Counted from the stretch's first letter, positions 1-9,146 are shown. The stretch: DNA of 64,000 nucleotides from Salegentibacter echinorum (GCF_900129445.1 NZ_FQVT01000012.1:19323-83322); one strand, 5' to 3'. The notes: generated by a model not told the origin, from the letters alone. Numbers and translations are program-made.

Positions 1-344
1 CTATGACAGATATTGTATTTCTGTTATTGATCTTTTTTATGCTAACCTCGCCGGTGATCACACCAGAGGCCTTAGACCTTATTCTGCCAAAAGCTAAAGG
101 AAAAACCACTAACGTGCAGAATGTTGCGGTAAGCATCACCAAAGACCTGCAATTTTATGTAAACGATGAACGGGTAAGTCAGTCGGCTTTAGAAACTAAT
201 TTACGTTCAAAGTTGGCTGGAAAGGAAACACCAACCATAATTTTGAGGGCAGAAGAAGGTGTGCCTATCGAAAAAGCGGTTAAAGTTATGGATATCGCAA
301 ACCAAAATAATTATAAGATTGTTTTGGCGGTAAAACCCGAATAG
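1..344 (+). CDS. exbD: ExbD/TolR-family biopolymer transport protein, 5'-truncated by the window edge
   Basis: This is the C-terminal part of an inner-membrane proton-channel subunit that works with ExbB to energise TonB. The visible protein begins inside the single transmembrane helix, with the family motif TDIVFLLLIFFMLTS. The conserved Asp just before the helix is the expected proton-carrying residue. A periplasmic domain of about 85 residues follows. ExbD proteins usually have 15-20 residues before this point, so the ATG at position 3 is almost certainly an internal Met and the true start lies upstream of the window. The TonB-like gene begins 4 bases after the stop, which fits an exbB-exbD-tonB operon entering from the left. 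Confidence 0.9.
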   Translation, partial: MTDIVFLLLIFFMLTSPVITPEALDLILPKAKGKTTNVQNVAVSITKDLQFYVNDERVSQSALETNLRSKLAGKETPTIILRAEEGVPIEKAVKVMDIANQNNYKIVLAVKPE

Positions 345-348
345 TACA

Positions 349-1179
349 ATGAGTATGTTAGAAACCAAACATGAAAAGAAATCTTTTACCATCACGGTAA
401 TTCTACACGTGCTGTTAATTGCATTATTATTTTTGTTGGGTTTCACTTATTTAGACCCACCACCCGAAAGTGGGATAGCTATAAATTTTGGTACTGCTGA
501 AGTTGGCTCAGGCAATGAGCAACCTACAGAGCCGGTGAAGTCGGCGCCAAAACGAAATACTGCACCCCAAACACAACCAGAACCCGAACCAATTATTGAA
601 GAAGAGGTGGTGACCCAGGAGCTGGAAGAAGCTCCGGTAATTGAAAAGAAAGAAAAGCCAAAGCCGGTAGTTGAAAAAAAGCCGGAACCCAAACCTAAAG
701 AAGAAGAACCGCCGGTAGAAGAACCAGAACCAAAACCCGATAAATCTACTACAGATGCAATGAGTAGTATTTTAAACGGGCCCGAGAAATCTGGTACAGC
801 AGAATCTGGGGAGGGTAATGATAACCAGGCAGGAGATAAAGGTGATCCGGAAGGTGATTTAAATGCCAGTTCCTACTATGGTACTGGATCTGGTTTGGAT
901 GGTGATGGAAATTATCGCCTGGGAGGAAGACGTGCCTTAAATAAGGAAAAATTTGTACAAGATTGTAATGAATCTGGTATTGTAGTGGTGCGAATTGAAG
1001 TAAACCGGGATGGGCAGGTTATAAATGCTACCCCGGGCGTAAAGGGAACTACAAATAGTGCTTCCTGTTTAACAGAACCGGCCAAAAGAGCCGCAATGGC
1101 TACTCGTTTTAATAGCGATGATAATGCTCCTTCCAGACAGGTAGGAACGATTATTTATAACTTTAAACTTTCCGAATAA
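349..1179 (+). CDS. TonB-like energy transducer
   Basis: The 276-residue protein has one N-terminal transmembrane helix (about residues 13-32). A long Pro/Glu/Lys-rich spacer follows (about 60-135, with repeated PKPEP-like units), then a Gly/Asp-rich stretch and a C-terminal TonB-like domain containing VVVRIEVNRDGQV. This architecture carries inner-membrane proton energy across the periplasm to outer-membrane TonB-dependent receptors such as the SusC protein encoded at 25.8-29.0 kb. The C-terminal domain is less typical than in classical TonB, so a TolA-like role is possible. The gene follows exbD by 4 bases and abuts folC with no gap. Confidence 0.8.
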   Translation: MSMLETKHEKKSFTITVILHVLLIALLFLLGFTYLDPPPESGIAINFGTAEVGSGNEQPTEPVKSAPKRNTAPQTQPEPEPIIEEEVVTQELEEAPVIEKKEKPKPVVEKKPEPKPKEEEPPVEEPEPKPDKSTTDAMSSILNGPEKSGTAESGEGNDNQAGDKGDPEGDLNASSYYGTGSGLDGDGNYRLGGRRALNKEKFVQDCNESGIVVVRIEVNRDGQVINATPGVKGTTNSASCLTEPAKRAAMATRFNSDDNAPSRQVGTIIYNFKLSE

Positions 1180-2400
1180 TTGAGTGCTTATCAAGAAACT
1201 GTTGAGTGGATGTTTCAGCAGTTGCCTATGTACCAAAGACAAGGTGCGCAGGCTTTTAAAAAAGACCTTAGCAGAACACTTAAACTCGCTGAATATCTCG
1301 GTAATCCGCAGCAGCAATTTAAATCTGTTCATATCGCCGGTACCAATGGTAAAGGCTCTACGGCGCATATTTTAGCTTCAGTAATGCAACAAGCCGGTTA
1401 TAAGGTGGGTTTATATACTTCACCGCATCTTAGGGATTTTAGAGAACGTATTAAGATAAACGGACAGTTAATTCCGAAGAAATCAGTAACAACTTTTATA
1501 AAAGATAACAAAGACTTTCTTACCGAACATAAACTATCGTTTTTTGAGATGACGGTAGGGATGGCTTTTAATTACTTTGCTGAAGAAAAAGTAGAGCTTG
1601 CCATTGTAGAAACAGGATTAGGCGGCAGGTTGGATTCTACCAATATCATAACTCCTGAAGTGTCGGTGATCACCAACATAGGATTAGATCACACTGCTTT
1701 TTTGGGAGATACCCTGGCGGAAATTGCCAAAGAGAAAGCCGGAATCATAAAAAACAATGTTCCTGTAGTGATTGGTGAAAAACAAAAGGATACTACAGCT
1801 GTGTTTACTGAGAAATCCAAAAAGTCTAATTCTAAAATGATTTTTGCACAGGACTTAAATTCGAAAAATCATACGACCGATTTAAAAGGAGAATATCAGA
1901 ATAAAAACCTGCAAACTGCAGTAGCTACGGTAAATATTCTTAGGGATTTAGGTTGGGACATTTCTGAAGAGTCTCTTACAAACGGGATGATCGCTGTAAA
2001 GCTAAATACCGGTTTACAGGGGCGCTGGGATGTTTTACAGGAAAAACCAAGAGTGGTTTGTGATACAGCGCATAATGTAGAAGGTTTAAAATTGGTGCTG
2101 GAACAACTTAAAAAAGAAAAATTTCGGCAATTACATATCGTTTTGGGTACCGTAAACGATAAAGATTTGGATAGCATATTGCCACTTTTTCCAAAATCGG
2201 CATTTTATTATTTTTCAAAGCCAAATATTCCCCGCGGACTGGAAGCAGGAATATTACAAAAAAAAGCCGGTAGTTTTGGGTTGAAGGGAGAGGTATATAG
2301 TTCTATTTCAAATGCCTACGAAGCCGCGCTTCATAATGCTTTAGACGAAGATTTGGTCTTTATAGGAGGGAGTACATTTACCGTAGCAGAAATAATTTAA
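1180..2400 (+). CDS. folC: Bifunctional folylpolyglutamate synthase / dihydrofolate synthase
   Basis: FolC attaches glutamate to dihydropteroate or folates in an ATP-dependent, Mur-ligase-like reaction in the cytoplasm. The 406-residue protein has the P-loop GTNGKGS (residues 54-60), the YTSPHL motif, the TGLGGRLDSTN segment, the NIGLDH motif and the C-terminal CDTAHN motif, so the whole family fold is present at normal length. The start is a TTG immediately after the TAA of the TonB-like gene. No in-frame ATG lies nearby and the N-terminus aligns with the family from this codon. The zero-gap arrangement implies translation coupled to the gene before it. Confidence 0.93.
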   Translation: MSAYQETVEWMFQQLPMYQRQGAQAFKKDLSRTLKLAEYLGNPQQQFKSVHIAGTNGKGSTAHILASVMQQAGYKVGLYTSPHLRDFRERIKINGQLIPKKSVTTFIKDNKDFLTEHKLSFFEMTVGMAFNYFAEEKVELAIVETGLGGRLDSTNIITPEVSVITNIGLDHTAFLGDTLAEIAKEKAGIIKNNVPVVIGEKQKDTTAVFTEKSKKSNSKMIFAQDLNSKNHTTDLKGEYQNKNLQTAVATVNILRDLGWDISEESLTNGMIAVKLNTGLQGRWDVLQEKPRVVCDTAHNVEGLKLVLEQLKKEKFRQLHIVLGTVNDKDLDSILPLFPKSAFYYFSKPNIPRGLEAGILQKKAGSFGLKGEVYSSISNAYEAALHNALDEDLVFIGGSTFTVAEII

Positions 2401-2417
2401 AATTTTTCACTTTTTTC

Positions 2418-2448
2418 TTTGTGTAAACTAAAAACAAACATATATTTG
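2418..2448 (+). promoter_or_regulatory. Bacteroidota-type promoter of tRNA-Val
   Basis: A TTTG (2418-2421) and a TATATTTG (2441-2448) are separated by 19 bases. This fits the -33 TTTG / -7 TAnnTTTG consensus of the primary sigma factor in Bacteroidota. The tRNA gene begins 18 bases downstream. Confidence 0.75.
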
Positions 2449-2466
2449 CATCCGAATTACAGGATA

Positions 2467-2541
2467 GGGCGCGTAGCTCAGTTGGTTCAGAGCACTTGGT
2501 TTACACCCAAGGGGTCAGGGGTTCGAATCCCTTCGCGCCCA
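2467..2541 (+). tRNA. tRNA-Val (anticodon TAC)
   Basis: All four arms can be read. The acceptor stem GGGCGCG pairs with CGCGCCC. The D arm starts at GCTC. The anticodon stem CTTGG/CCAAG encloses loop TTTACAC, giving anticodon TAC. The T arm encloses TTCGAAT. The discriminator base is A and CCA is not encoded. The gene stands alone, with its own promoter and terminator. Confidence 0.95.
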
Positions 2542-2553
2542 CATTATTTTCCA

Positions 2554-2588
2554 AATCCCTAAAGCAACCTGCTTTTAGGGATTTTTTT
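2554..2588 (+). terminator. Rho-independent terminator of tRNA-Val
   Basis: A stem of about 13 base pairs (AATCCCTAAAGCA with TGCTTTTAGGGATT, one bulge) has a three-base loop and is followed by a run of seven T. It lies 13 bases after the tRNA 3' end. Confidence 0.85.
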
Positions 2589-2650
2589 ATGGCTAAATAT
2601 TTTACATACATTCTTTTTGGATCAAGAACATTTTCTGGGTTTTTGAGTTT

Positions 2651-2851
2651 TTAAGCAAATAATTTTTCGAGGCGAAATAAGAAAAATTCGGGTTTTCTTA
2701 CTCCTCTTAACTGTGCTCTAAATGCTTTAATTTTGGCATTAAAAGATTCTGCTGATGCATTTGTATTTCTATTTATAAAGTAATTGAGAATGGGCCTGTA
2801 GTTGAGGCTAATGGAATCGGCGATAGTGTTAGTTTGGATGTTTATCTTAAC
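2651..2851 (-). pseudogene. Transposase C-terminal remnant (ISL3-like / ISAon1-type)
   Basis: The reverse strand has an open frame of 66 codons ending with TAA at 2653-2651 and closed upstream by another TAA at 2854-2852. The encoded peptide contains NYFINRNTNASAESFNAKI followed by KAFRAQLRGV and EFFLFRLEKLFA. I recognise this as the conserved C-terminal end of DDE transposases of the ISL3-like/ISAon1 type common in Bacteroidota. Nothing upstream (2855-2911) continues the reading, so only the last sixth or so of the gene survives. No terminal inverted repeats could be identified around it. It is an old insertion scar in the tRNA-Val downstream region. Confidence 0.8.
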
Positions 2852-2911
2852 TTAGCCATCTAAATTCTCAATAAACTTGAGTTTGTATAGTAGCTTTACA
2901 AAATAAAATTT

Positions 2912-3907
2912 ATGAAAAAGCTTATTAGAATATTTTCTATAGCTTGTTACCTAATTGCAGTATTGTTAATAATCTTCACTGTACTTTCTATATTTAGAAA
3001 TGCCGGGATTCGATATTTAAAGATGCTCGATTTCCCTCGTATTCAAATGTTTATCATCATAATAATCAACTTGTTTATTCTTTGGATATTAATAAAAAAG
3101 TGGAGATGGTACGATTACTTGATAACGATTGGATTAATAGCTGGGTTGATTATTAATGCTGTATTTCTAATTAATTATACCCGTATAGTTCCTGTGAAAG
3201 TTCAGGGGATAAATAAAGTAAAACCTTCAGAGGAACGATTCAGTCTTTTAATGGCCAATGTGAAAATGTCTAATAATAGAACACAGCCTTTAATTGATTT
3301 GGTTGAAAACGAAAAACCCGATTTAGTTCTGGTTATGGAAGTTGATGAATGGTGGAATAAAAAACTAGAAATTTTGGACGAAGAATATCCTTATTCCAAA
3401 CAGGCTCTTAACGAGCTTGCTTATGGAATGGTTTTATACAGTAAATTACCATTAAAAAACGTTGAAATCGATTATTTAAATAATAAGAATGTACCCTCAT
3501 TTGAAAGTATTATTTCCCTGCCGGGGAAGAAAGAATTCGTATTCCATTCGGTTCATCCTGTTCCACCTACTTATTTTAAAAACCTACCAGATAACGCCGG
3601 TCAGGAGGAAAAAGCTTTAAAAAAAATAGGAAAACAAATTCAGGAAGACAAGAGGCCAGCCATCGTAGCTGGTGATTTAAATGATGTAGTTTGGTCGTAT
3701 GTTGATAATCTAACAGGAACACAAAATATCCTTTACGATGTTAGGATTGGTAGGGGTTTCTTCAACAGTTTTAACGCAAATAATTTCTTAATGCGATGGC
3801 CTTTGGATCATGTCTTTGTAACAAAAGAATTTCGTTTAAAACAGTTAAAACGCTTGCCAAAAATTGGTTCAGATCACTTTCCTGTTTTTGTTGAATTGGT
3901 GCTATAA
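2912..3907 (+). CDS. Membrane-anchored endonuclease/exonuclease/phosphatase family protein
   Basis: The 331-residue protein has three hydrophobic N-terminal segments (about residues 7-28, 45-62 and 70-92). They are followed by an EEP-superfamily catalytic domain (about 110-331) facing away from the cytoplasm. Readable motifs are LLMANVKMSN (metal/phosphate loop), VMEVDEWW (the Glu that binds metal), HPVPP, AGDLNDVVW (the GDxN motif) and the final SDHFPV (catalytic His). The layout matches a widespread family of membrane EEP proteins whose substrates are mostly unknown; phospholipid headgroups or nucleotides are possible. It stands alone, with 240 bases before the next gene. Confidence 0.85.
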   Translation: MKKLIRIFSIACYLIAVLLIIFTVLSIFRNAGIRYLKMLDFPRIQMFIIIIINLFILWILIKKWRWYDYLITIGLIAGLIINAVFLINYTRIVPVKVQGINKVKPSEERFSLLMANVKMSNNRTQPLIDLVENEKPDLVLVMEVDEWWNKKLEILDEEYPYSKQALNELAYGMVLYSKLPLKNVEIDYLNNKNVPSFESIISLPGKKEFVFHSVHPVPPTYFKNLPDNAGQEEKALKKIGKQIQEDKRPAIVAGDLNDVVWSYVDNLTGTQNILYDVRIGRGFFNSFNANNFLMRWPLDHVFVTKEFRLKQLKRLPKIGSDHFPVFVELVL

Positions 3908-4108
3908 TCCAAAACATTCACGGAAATGACCTTACTGCTCTACTGTGACTGAATTTAACAATCCCATATTTAGGATTGTGAAGCCTTCGTCACTTTAAAG
4001 GTTTATCTCGAATTCATAGATAATTCAGATTAAATCTTCACTCTCGCCCTAATCAAATTTTTAACTTTTTTGATTTTTATAAATACCCACAGAACTTTTT
4101 AATTTTTG

Positions 4109-4116
4109 TAAATTTG
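4109..4116 (+). promoter_or_regulatory. -7 element upstream of the dinB-dnaE pair
   Basis: TAAATTTG matches TAnnTTTG exactly, 38 bases before the preferred dinB start. No clear TTTG lies at the right distance upstream, so the promoter may be weak or activator/repressor-controlled. Confidence 0.45.
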
Positions 4117-4153
4117 GAAAAAATACTAATAATAGGAAATTATCCAATTGCAA

Positions 4154-5368
4154 ATGAAAAAGTCTATAATTCATCTGGATCTCGATGCTTTCTTTGTGTC
4201 GGTAGAAAGGAAACTGGATAGCAGGCTTAACAATAGGCCATTAATTGTGGGCGGACTGGGCGATCGTGGGGTGGTTGCTGCTTGCAGTTATGAAACGCGA
4301 ACTTATGGGGTTCAATCTGGGATGCCCATGAAAGTCGCCCGGCAGCTATGTCCGCAGGCTACGGTTATAAAAGGAAATGCCGGCACTTATACCAAACACT
4401 CCCAAACGGTTACCGAAATTATTAAAAGTGAGGTGCCTAGTTTTGAAAAAGCCAGTGTAGATGAGTTTTATGCCGATTTAAGCGGAATGGATAAGTTTTT
4501 TGGCATCAACAAATTTGCCCACGAGCTTAGACAAAAGATCATAAAAGAAAGCGGACTTCCCATTTCTTTTGGGCTCTCACAAAATAAGGTTGTTTCTAAA
4601 ATAGCCACCGGAGAAGGCAAACCAAATGCCGAAATGATTGTACAACAGGGAAACGAAAGAAATTTTTTGGCTCCTTTAAGTGTAAGTAAAATTCCTATGG
4701 TAGGCGGAAAAACCTTTCAGAAGTTGATCAATTTGGGAGTTCGAAAAATAAGTACCATCCAGGAGATGCCGGTAGAAATGTTGGAGAGCGTTTTTGGTAA
4801 AACAGGCAGGACGATTTGGAAACGTGCTCATGGGCTCGATAATACTCCCATTATTCCCTACCACGAAAGAAAGTCTATTTCTACCGAGCGTACTTTTGGC
4901 AAAGATACCATAGATATGGTAAGGTTGCACGCGACCCTGGTAGCCATGGCCGATAGCCTGGCTTATCAACTGCGCAGGGGTGGGAAACTTACCTCGGTAG
5001 TGAGCGTGAAAATTCGTTATTCAGATTTTCAAACTCAAAGTAAGCAGGTTAAAATCCCATACACCAGTGCAGATCATATTCTTATTCCCAAGGTTGAGGA
5101 ATTATTTAAAAAACTTTACACCCGCAGGTTGCTTATTCGTCTTATTGGTGTAAGATTTAGTGGTTTGGTGGGCGGTAACTATCAAATCAACCTTTTTGAT
5201 GATTCTCAGGATATGCTAAATCTGTATAATTCCTTAGATAAAATTAAGAACCAGTTTGGGGAACACAGCGTACGGCGGGCGGTAACTTTGGGCACCAAAA
5301 CTATTGGCCGAATGGATAATCCGTTTAACGGGGAACCACCAACCGTTTTAGCACATAGAAAGCAATAA
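4154..5368 (+). CDS. dinB: Y-family DNA polymerase (DNA polymerase IV / ImuB-like context)
   Basis: This is a 404-residue translesion polymerase that copies damaged templates. The catalytic residues are present: D9 within HLDLDAFF, and D103-E104 within SVDEFYADL, so the enzyme should be active, unlike the catalytically dead ImuB proteins. The finger motif YETRTYGVQSGMP and the palm motif GLSQNKVVSK are clear. A QINLF sequence (344-348) near the C-terminus fits a beta-clamp binding motif. An upstream in-frame TTG at 4148 would add two residues; I prefer the ATG at 4154, where the family alignment starts. The stop overlaps the ATG of the next gene (TAATG), so the two polymerases are translationally coupled. 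Confidence 0.93.
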   Translation: MKKSIIHLDLDAFFVSVERKLDSRLNNRPLIVGGLGDRGVVAACSYETRTYGVQSGMPMKVARQLCPQATVIKGNAGTYTKHSQTVTEIIKSEVPSFEKASVDEFYADLSGMDKFFGINKFAHELRQKIIKESGLPISFGLSQNKVVSKIATGEGKPNAEMIVQQGNERNFLAPLSVSKIPMVGGKTFQKLINLGVRKISTIQEMPVEMLESVFGKTGRTIWKRAHGLDNTPIIPYHERKSISTERTFGKDTIDMVRLHATLVAMADSLAYQLRRGGKLTSVVSVKIRYSDFQTQSKQVKIPYTSADHILIPKVEELFKKLYTRRLLIRLIGVRFSGLVGGNYQINLFDDSQDMLNLYNSLDKIKNQFGEHSVRRAVTLGTKTIGRMDNPFNGEPPTVLAHRKQ

Positions 5369-8300
5369 TGTTTTATTTAAACTCCCATACCTGGTACTCG
5401 TTGCGCTACGGAACTTTTTCTGTAGAAAAGCTCTGTGAACTTGCCCGAGATTTTAAAGTAAGACATCTCGCGCTTACCGATATTAATAACACTTCGGCCT
5501 GTCTTAATTTTATAAAAATAGCTTCAGGATTTGGTATAAACCCGTTGGTGGGTATCGATTTTAGAAATGGCGCCGAGCAACAATATGTGGGCATCGCAAA
5601 GAATAACCAGGGATTTCTTCAGCTTAATGAACATCTATCCTATAAATTACATAAAAAGGAAACTTTTAATTTTGAAGCACCGCCATTGCCAGACTGTTTT
5701 ATTATCTATCCGTTTGAGCAGATTTTAGCGCATAAGAAAACCAGCTTTAAAGCCAATGAATTTATAGGGATTTCGGTAGAAAGTCTTCGGAAGCTTAAGT
5801 TTTCAGAATATTTAGCATTTAAAGAAAAGTTGATGCTGCAGCAAACACTTAGCTTTAGAAATAAGCGGGATTTTAATGCGCACCGGTTGCTAAGAGCCAT
5901 AGACAATAATACTTTGCTCAGTAAACTTCCAGAAACAGAGCAGGGCGATTATTCTCAAAGGGTTTTACCTTTAAAAACAATTAAAAAAGCCTTTCAGGAT
6001 TATCCTTATATTTTAGAAAATACGCAAAAGCTAGTGGATAGTTGCGAGGTGAAATTTAAGTTTGGTAAAACCCAAAACCGAAACCTACAGGTTGTAGAAA
6101 ACAGTGTACAGGAAGATGTGGCCAGGTTAAAAAAGCTTTGTAAAGACAGGTTGCCTGCGCGCTATCCAGAAGCCGATGCAAAAGTATATGAACGGGTAGA
6201 AAAAGAGCTTAAGGCGATTATCAAGCTGGGTTTTGTTTCCTATTTTTTAATCAATTATGATATTGTGCAGTACGCCCGCTCCAAAAACTTTCCGTTTATT
6301 GGCCGGGGGAGTGGTGCCAACTCGATTATTGCTTATATTATTGGGATTACCAATGTAGATCCCATTGAGTTAGATCTATATTTTGAGCGTTTTATTAACG
6401 AAAACCGGAGTTCGCCACCAGATTTTGACATCGATTTTTCCTGGAAAGATCGCAACGAGGTAACCCGATTTATTTTTGAAAACTATGAACATACTGCGCT
6501 TATGGGAACTTATGTTACCTTTAAACGCCGTGCGGTTGCCAGGGAGTTAGGAAAGGTTTTTGGCCTGCCAAAAGAGAATATTGATAAACTTTCTGCCGGT
6601 TTTTTTAATTTTTCTGAATTGGATCAACTAGAGCAATTGGTGCTAAGATATAGTGCGTTAATTGAAGGTTTTCCCAATTATTTAAGTGTGCATTCTGGTG
6701 GAATTTTAATTCTGAATGATTCAGTTTTTAATTATGCTGCTACTTTTTTGCCGCCCAAGGGGTTTCAAACTATGCAGATAGATATGAATATTGCTGAAGA
6801 AGTAGGCATTCATAAGTTTGATATTCTTGCCCAACGAGGACTCTCAAAAATCACCGATGCAATAGCGCTAGTAAAGGAAAATCAGCCACAGGCTAAGCTT
6901 GAAGATATTGAAAATGTTTCAGTCTTTAAAAATGATCCTGAAATCAATAATCTCCTAAAAACGGGGGATTGTATGGGGGTTTTTTATGTGGAATCCCCGG
7001 CAATGCGCGGCTTGCTTACTAAGCTGCAAACCGATAATTATTTAAACCTGGTAGCGGCCAGTTCTATAATTAGGCCAGGGATTTCCAGCGGTGGGATGAA
7101 AGAAGAGTATATTAAACGCCACAGGGATCCACAACGTAGAAAGCAGGGGCATCCTGTGATGCTGGAGATTATGGGTGATACTTATGGGATTATGGTGTAC
7201 CAGGAAGATGTGATGAAAGTGGCCCATAAGTTCGCGGGACTCAGTTTTGAGGATGCCGATGTGCTGCGCCGGGGGATGAGTGGTAAGAAAACTTCTAAAG
7301 GACAAATGCAGCGAATTGAAGCAAAATTTAGAAATAATTGTATTCAGAAGAAATACGATAAGAAAATTATAGATGAGGTTTGGGAACAAATATCCTCTTT
7401 TGCAGGATATGCTTTTCCGAAGGGACACTCGGCTTCCTATGCTATAGAAAGTTACCAGAGCTTGTATTTAAAAAGGTATTTTCCGCTGGAGTTTATGGTT
7501 GCAGCCTTGAATAATGGCGGTGGATTTTATAATTTGGAAACTTATATTCAGGAGATAAGAAAATGTGGAGGGCGTGTACATCCTCCCTGTATTAATAAAA
7601 GTGACCATCCCAATGTGATCTATGGGAAGGATATCTACTTAGGACTGGGTTATATTAAAGAGCTGGAAACGAAGACCATTCAACATATCCTGGAAAATCG
7701 GCAGTTTTTTGGGAGATTTAAGTCTTTTAATGATTTTATAGACCGAATAAATATTTCGATAGACCAGCTGAGTTTATTGTTGAAAATAAATGCCTTTCGG
7801 TTTACGGGCATCGATAAACATCATTTGATCTGGAAAGCACATTTTAAATTACAGGGCTCAAAACCAGAGACCAATCAGGAAAAATTGTTTACTACGCCTA
7901 CAAAAGATTTTAAATTGCCCGAGTTTAAATATTCTGAACTCGTGGAAGCTTTTGACCAGATGCAGCTTTTAGGATTTTCGCTTTCCAATCAATTTAAATT
8001 ATTAAAACATCCTATTCAAAAATCGGTGCGGGCCAAAGAGTTGAAAAACTATATTGACCGGGAAATAACGATTTATGGTGATTTGATAACCGTTAAAAAA
8101 ACCGGCACCTCAAACGGAAAATATATGTATTTTGGGACATTTTATGATGTGGAAAATGAGGTTTTTGATACCGTTCAATTCTCAAAAATTGCCGCAAAAT
8201 TTCCGCTACGTAGCAAAGGTATTTATAAATGCCGGGGCGTGGTAAAAAATGATCTGGGCTATATTTCTATCGCGATAAACCAAATTTCCCGGGAAGAAAC

Positions 8301-8376
8301 CTTAAGTGACCCCAGGTTAGTAGATAATTATGGGAAATTTGCTTTAGGTTCAAATTCTCATAAATTTCAAGAATAA
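5368..8376 (+). CDS. Error-prone-type DNA polymerase III alpha subunit (short DnaE)
   Basis: This is a C-family replicative-type polymerase of 1002 residues, shorter than housekeeping DnaE. The catalytic motif PDFDIDF places Asp at 352, 354 and 356, and GRGSGANSI precedes it. A helix-hairpin and an OB-fold region follow; QEKLF (837-841) resembles the internal beta-clamp motif. The N-terminal PHP domain has lost metal ligands: the usual HxH is NSH (residues 5-7) and the later TDH motif is TDI, so proofreading-like PHP activity is unlikely. Size, degenerate PHP and coupling to a Y-family polymerase point to a DnaE2/ImuC-like role in translesion synthesis rather than chromosome replication. Confidence 0.88.
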   Translation: MFYLNSHTWYSLRYGTFSVEKLCELARDFKVRHLALTDINNTSACLNFIKIASGFGINPLVGIDFRNGAEQQYVGIAKNNQGFLQLNEHLSYKLHKKETFNFEAPPLPDCFIIYPFEQILAHKKTSFKANEFIGISVESLRKLKFSEYLAFKEKLMLQQTLSFRNKRDFNAHRLLRAIDNNTLLSKLPETEQGDYSQRVLPLKTIKKAFQDYPYILENTQKLVDSCEVKFKFGKTQNRNLQVVENSVQEDVARLKKLCKDRLPARYPEADAKVYERVEKELKAIIKLGFVSYFLINYDIVQYARSKNFPFIGRGSGANSIIAYIIGITNVDPIELDLYFERFINENRSSPPDFDIDFSWKDRNEVTRFIFENYEHTALMGTYVTFKRRAVARELGKVFGLPKENIDKLSAGFFNFSELDQLEQLVLRYSALIEGFPNYLSVHSGGILILNDSVFNYAATFLPPKGFQTMQIDMNIAEEVGIHKFDILAQRGLSKITDAIALVKENQPQAKLEDIENVSVFKNDPEINNLLKTGDCMGVFYVESPAMRGLLTKLQTDNYLNLVAASSIIRPGISSGGMKEEYIKRHRDPQRRKQGHPVMLEIMGDTYGIMVYQEDVMKVAHKFAGLSFEDADVLRRGMSGKKTSKGQMQRIEAKFRNNCIQKKYDKKIIDEVWEQISSFAGYAFPKGHSASYAIESYQSLYLKRYFPLEFMVAALNNGGGFYNLETYIQEIRKCGGRVHPPCINKSDHPNVIYGKDIYLGLGYIKELETKTIQHILENRQFFGRFKSFNDFIDRINISIDQLSLLLKINAFRFTGIDKHHLIWKAHFKLQGSKPETNQEKLFTTPTKDFKLPEFKYSELVEAFDQMQLLGFSLSNQFKLLKHPIQKSVRAKELKNYIDREITIYGDLITVKKTGTSNGKYMYFGTFYDVENEVFDTVQFSKIAAKFPLRSKGIYKCRGVVKNDLGYISIAINQISREETLSDPRLVDNYGKFALGSNSHKFQE

Positions 8377-8487
8377 CACCAACTTAGTTTTGTAGAGTAG
8401 CAAAGAAAACGAAGTTGCTTTTTTATTCCATGAAAATAGAGCGCAAAAAGAACGAATTTGAATGCTCCACTACTTGGCTGAATTGGT
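8376..8487 (+). repeat. Short dispersed element, also seen near 29.33 kb
   Basis: Just after the dnaE stop, the segment ACACCAACTTAG...AGAAAACGAAGTTGC (8376-8418) closely resembles 29330-29372 (ACCAATTTAACTTTG...AGAAAACGAAGTTCC). An inverted echo, AATTGGTGTAAGCTCTACAA, lies at 8473-8492, which hints at a small MITE-like unit. No coding capacity was seen in 8377-8585. Confidence 0.4.
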
Positions 8488-8585
8488 GTAAGCTCTACAA
8501 CAATAAAGTTTCTTAATTTCTGGTTCTCAGGATTTTCTTTAACCGGGGAATAGTGGTTTTAAATATCACCTAACTAAACCATTAT

Positions 8586-9146
8586 TTAAACTTCTTTGAC
8601 AAAAATTTTTCTTGAAACAGCAGTTTCAATAAGTCTATCAAGTTTTTCTGTATAAAACCCTGAAATTGCACCTTCTTTCTCTGTATCCATAAGTTCTTTA
8701 CGAGCTACGGGAACACTATATGGTAATGACCAGGCTCTTAAAGCTTTAGAAATATTTTCCATTGCATTTATTCCATTCATCGCTTGAACACCATCTGCCC
8801 AACAAATTGTTGCCACTTTCTTGTCTGTTAGATAAGGTTTTGGTAATCGAGATGTAGTTTCCAGCCAGTCCAAACAATTTTTCATCGCACCGGGAATGCT
8901 TCCGTGATATAAAGGAGCTAGCCAAAAGTGAGTATCTGCTGCAAGAAATTGTTCTGTCATATTCTTTACAGTTTGAGGTGTCTCAGGAAATGAGAAATCC
9001 AACATGGGGATAGCTTCTTGTGACAGATTAAAAACTGTAGTTTCAATATTCTTTTCTTTTAATCTTTTCAATAGATAGTTTGAGATTATACTTGCTGTAG
9101 AGTTAGCTCCACTTTCAACACTTCCAATAAATATTATTACTTTCAC
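8586..9146 (-). CDS. NADPH-dependent FMN reductase-like flavodoxin-fold protein
   Basis: The 186-residue cytoplasmic protein starts with VIIFIGSVESGANST, the phosphate-binding loop of FMN that opens the NADPH_FMN_red fold. It continues with the WLAPLYHGSIPGAMKNCLDW stretch typical of SsuE/ArsH/azoreductase-like reductases. It probably reduces FMN or quinones with NADPH; the substrate cannot be assigned. The start is GTG, whose last two bases overlap the TGA of a small upstream ORF (GTGA), suggesting coupling. Nothing else nearby shares its direction, so context gives no pathway. Confidence 0.82.
   Translation of the reverse strand: MKVIIFIGSVESGANSTASIISNYLLKRLKEKNIETTVFNLSQEAIPMLDFSFPETPQTVKNMTEQFLAADTHFWLAPLYHGSIPGAMKNCLDWLETTSRLPKPYLTDKKVATICWADGVQAMNGINAMENISKALRAWSLPYSVPVARKELMDTEKEGAISGFYTEKLDRLIETAVSRKIFVKEV

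Noticed and set aside
1069..1368. A 99-codon reverse frame across the TonB-like/folC junction
   Set aside because: It lies antisense to two well-supported genes and shows no recognisable domain.
7042..7428. A 128-codon reverse frame inside the dnaE-like gene
   Set aside because: It is antisense to the conserved polymerase core and matches no family; such frames are expected by chance.
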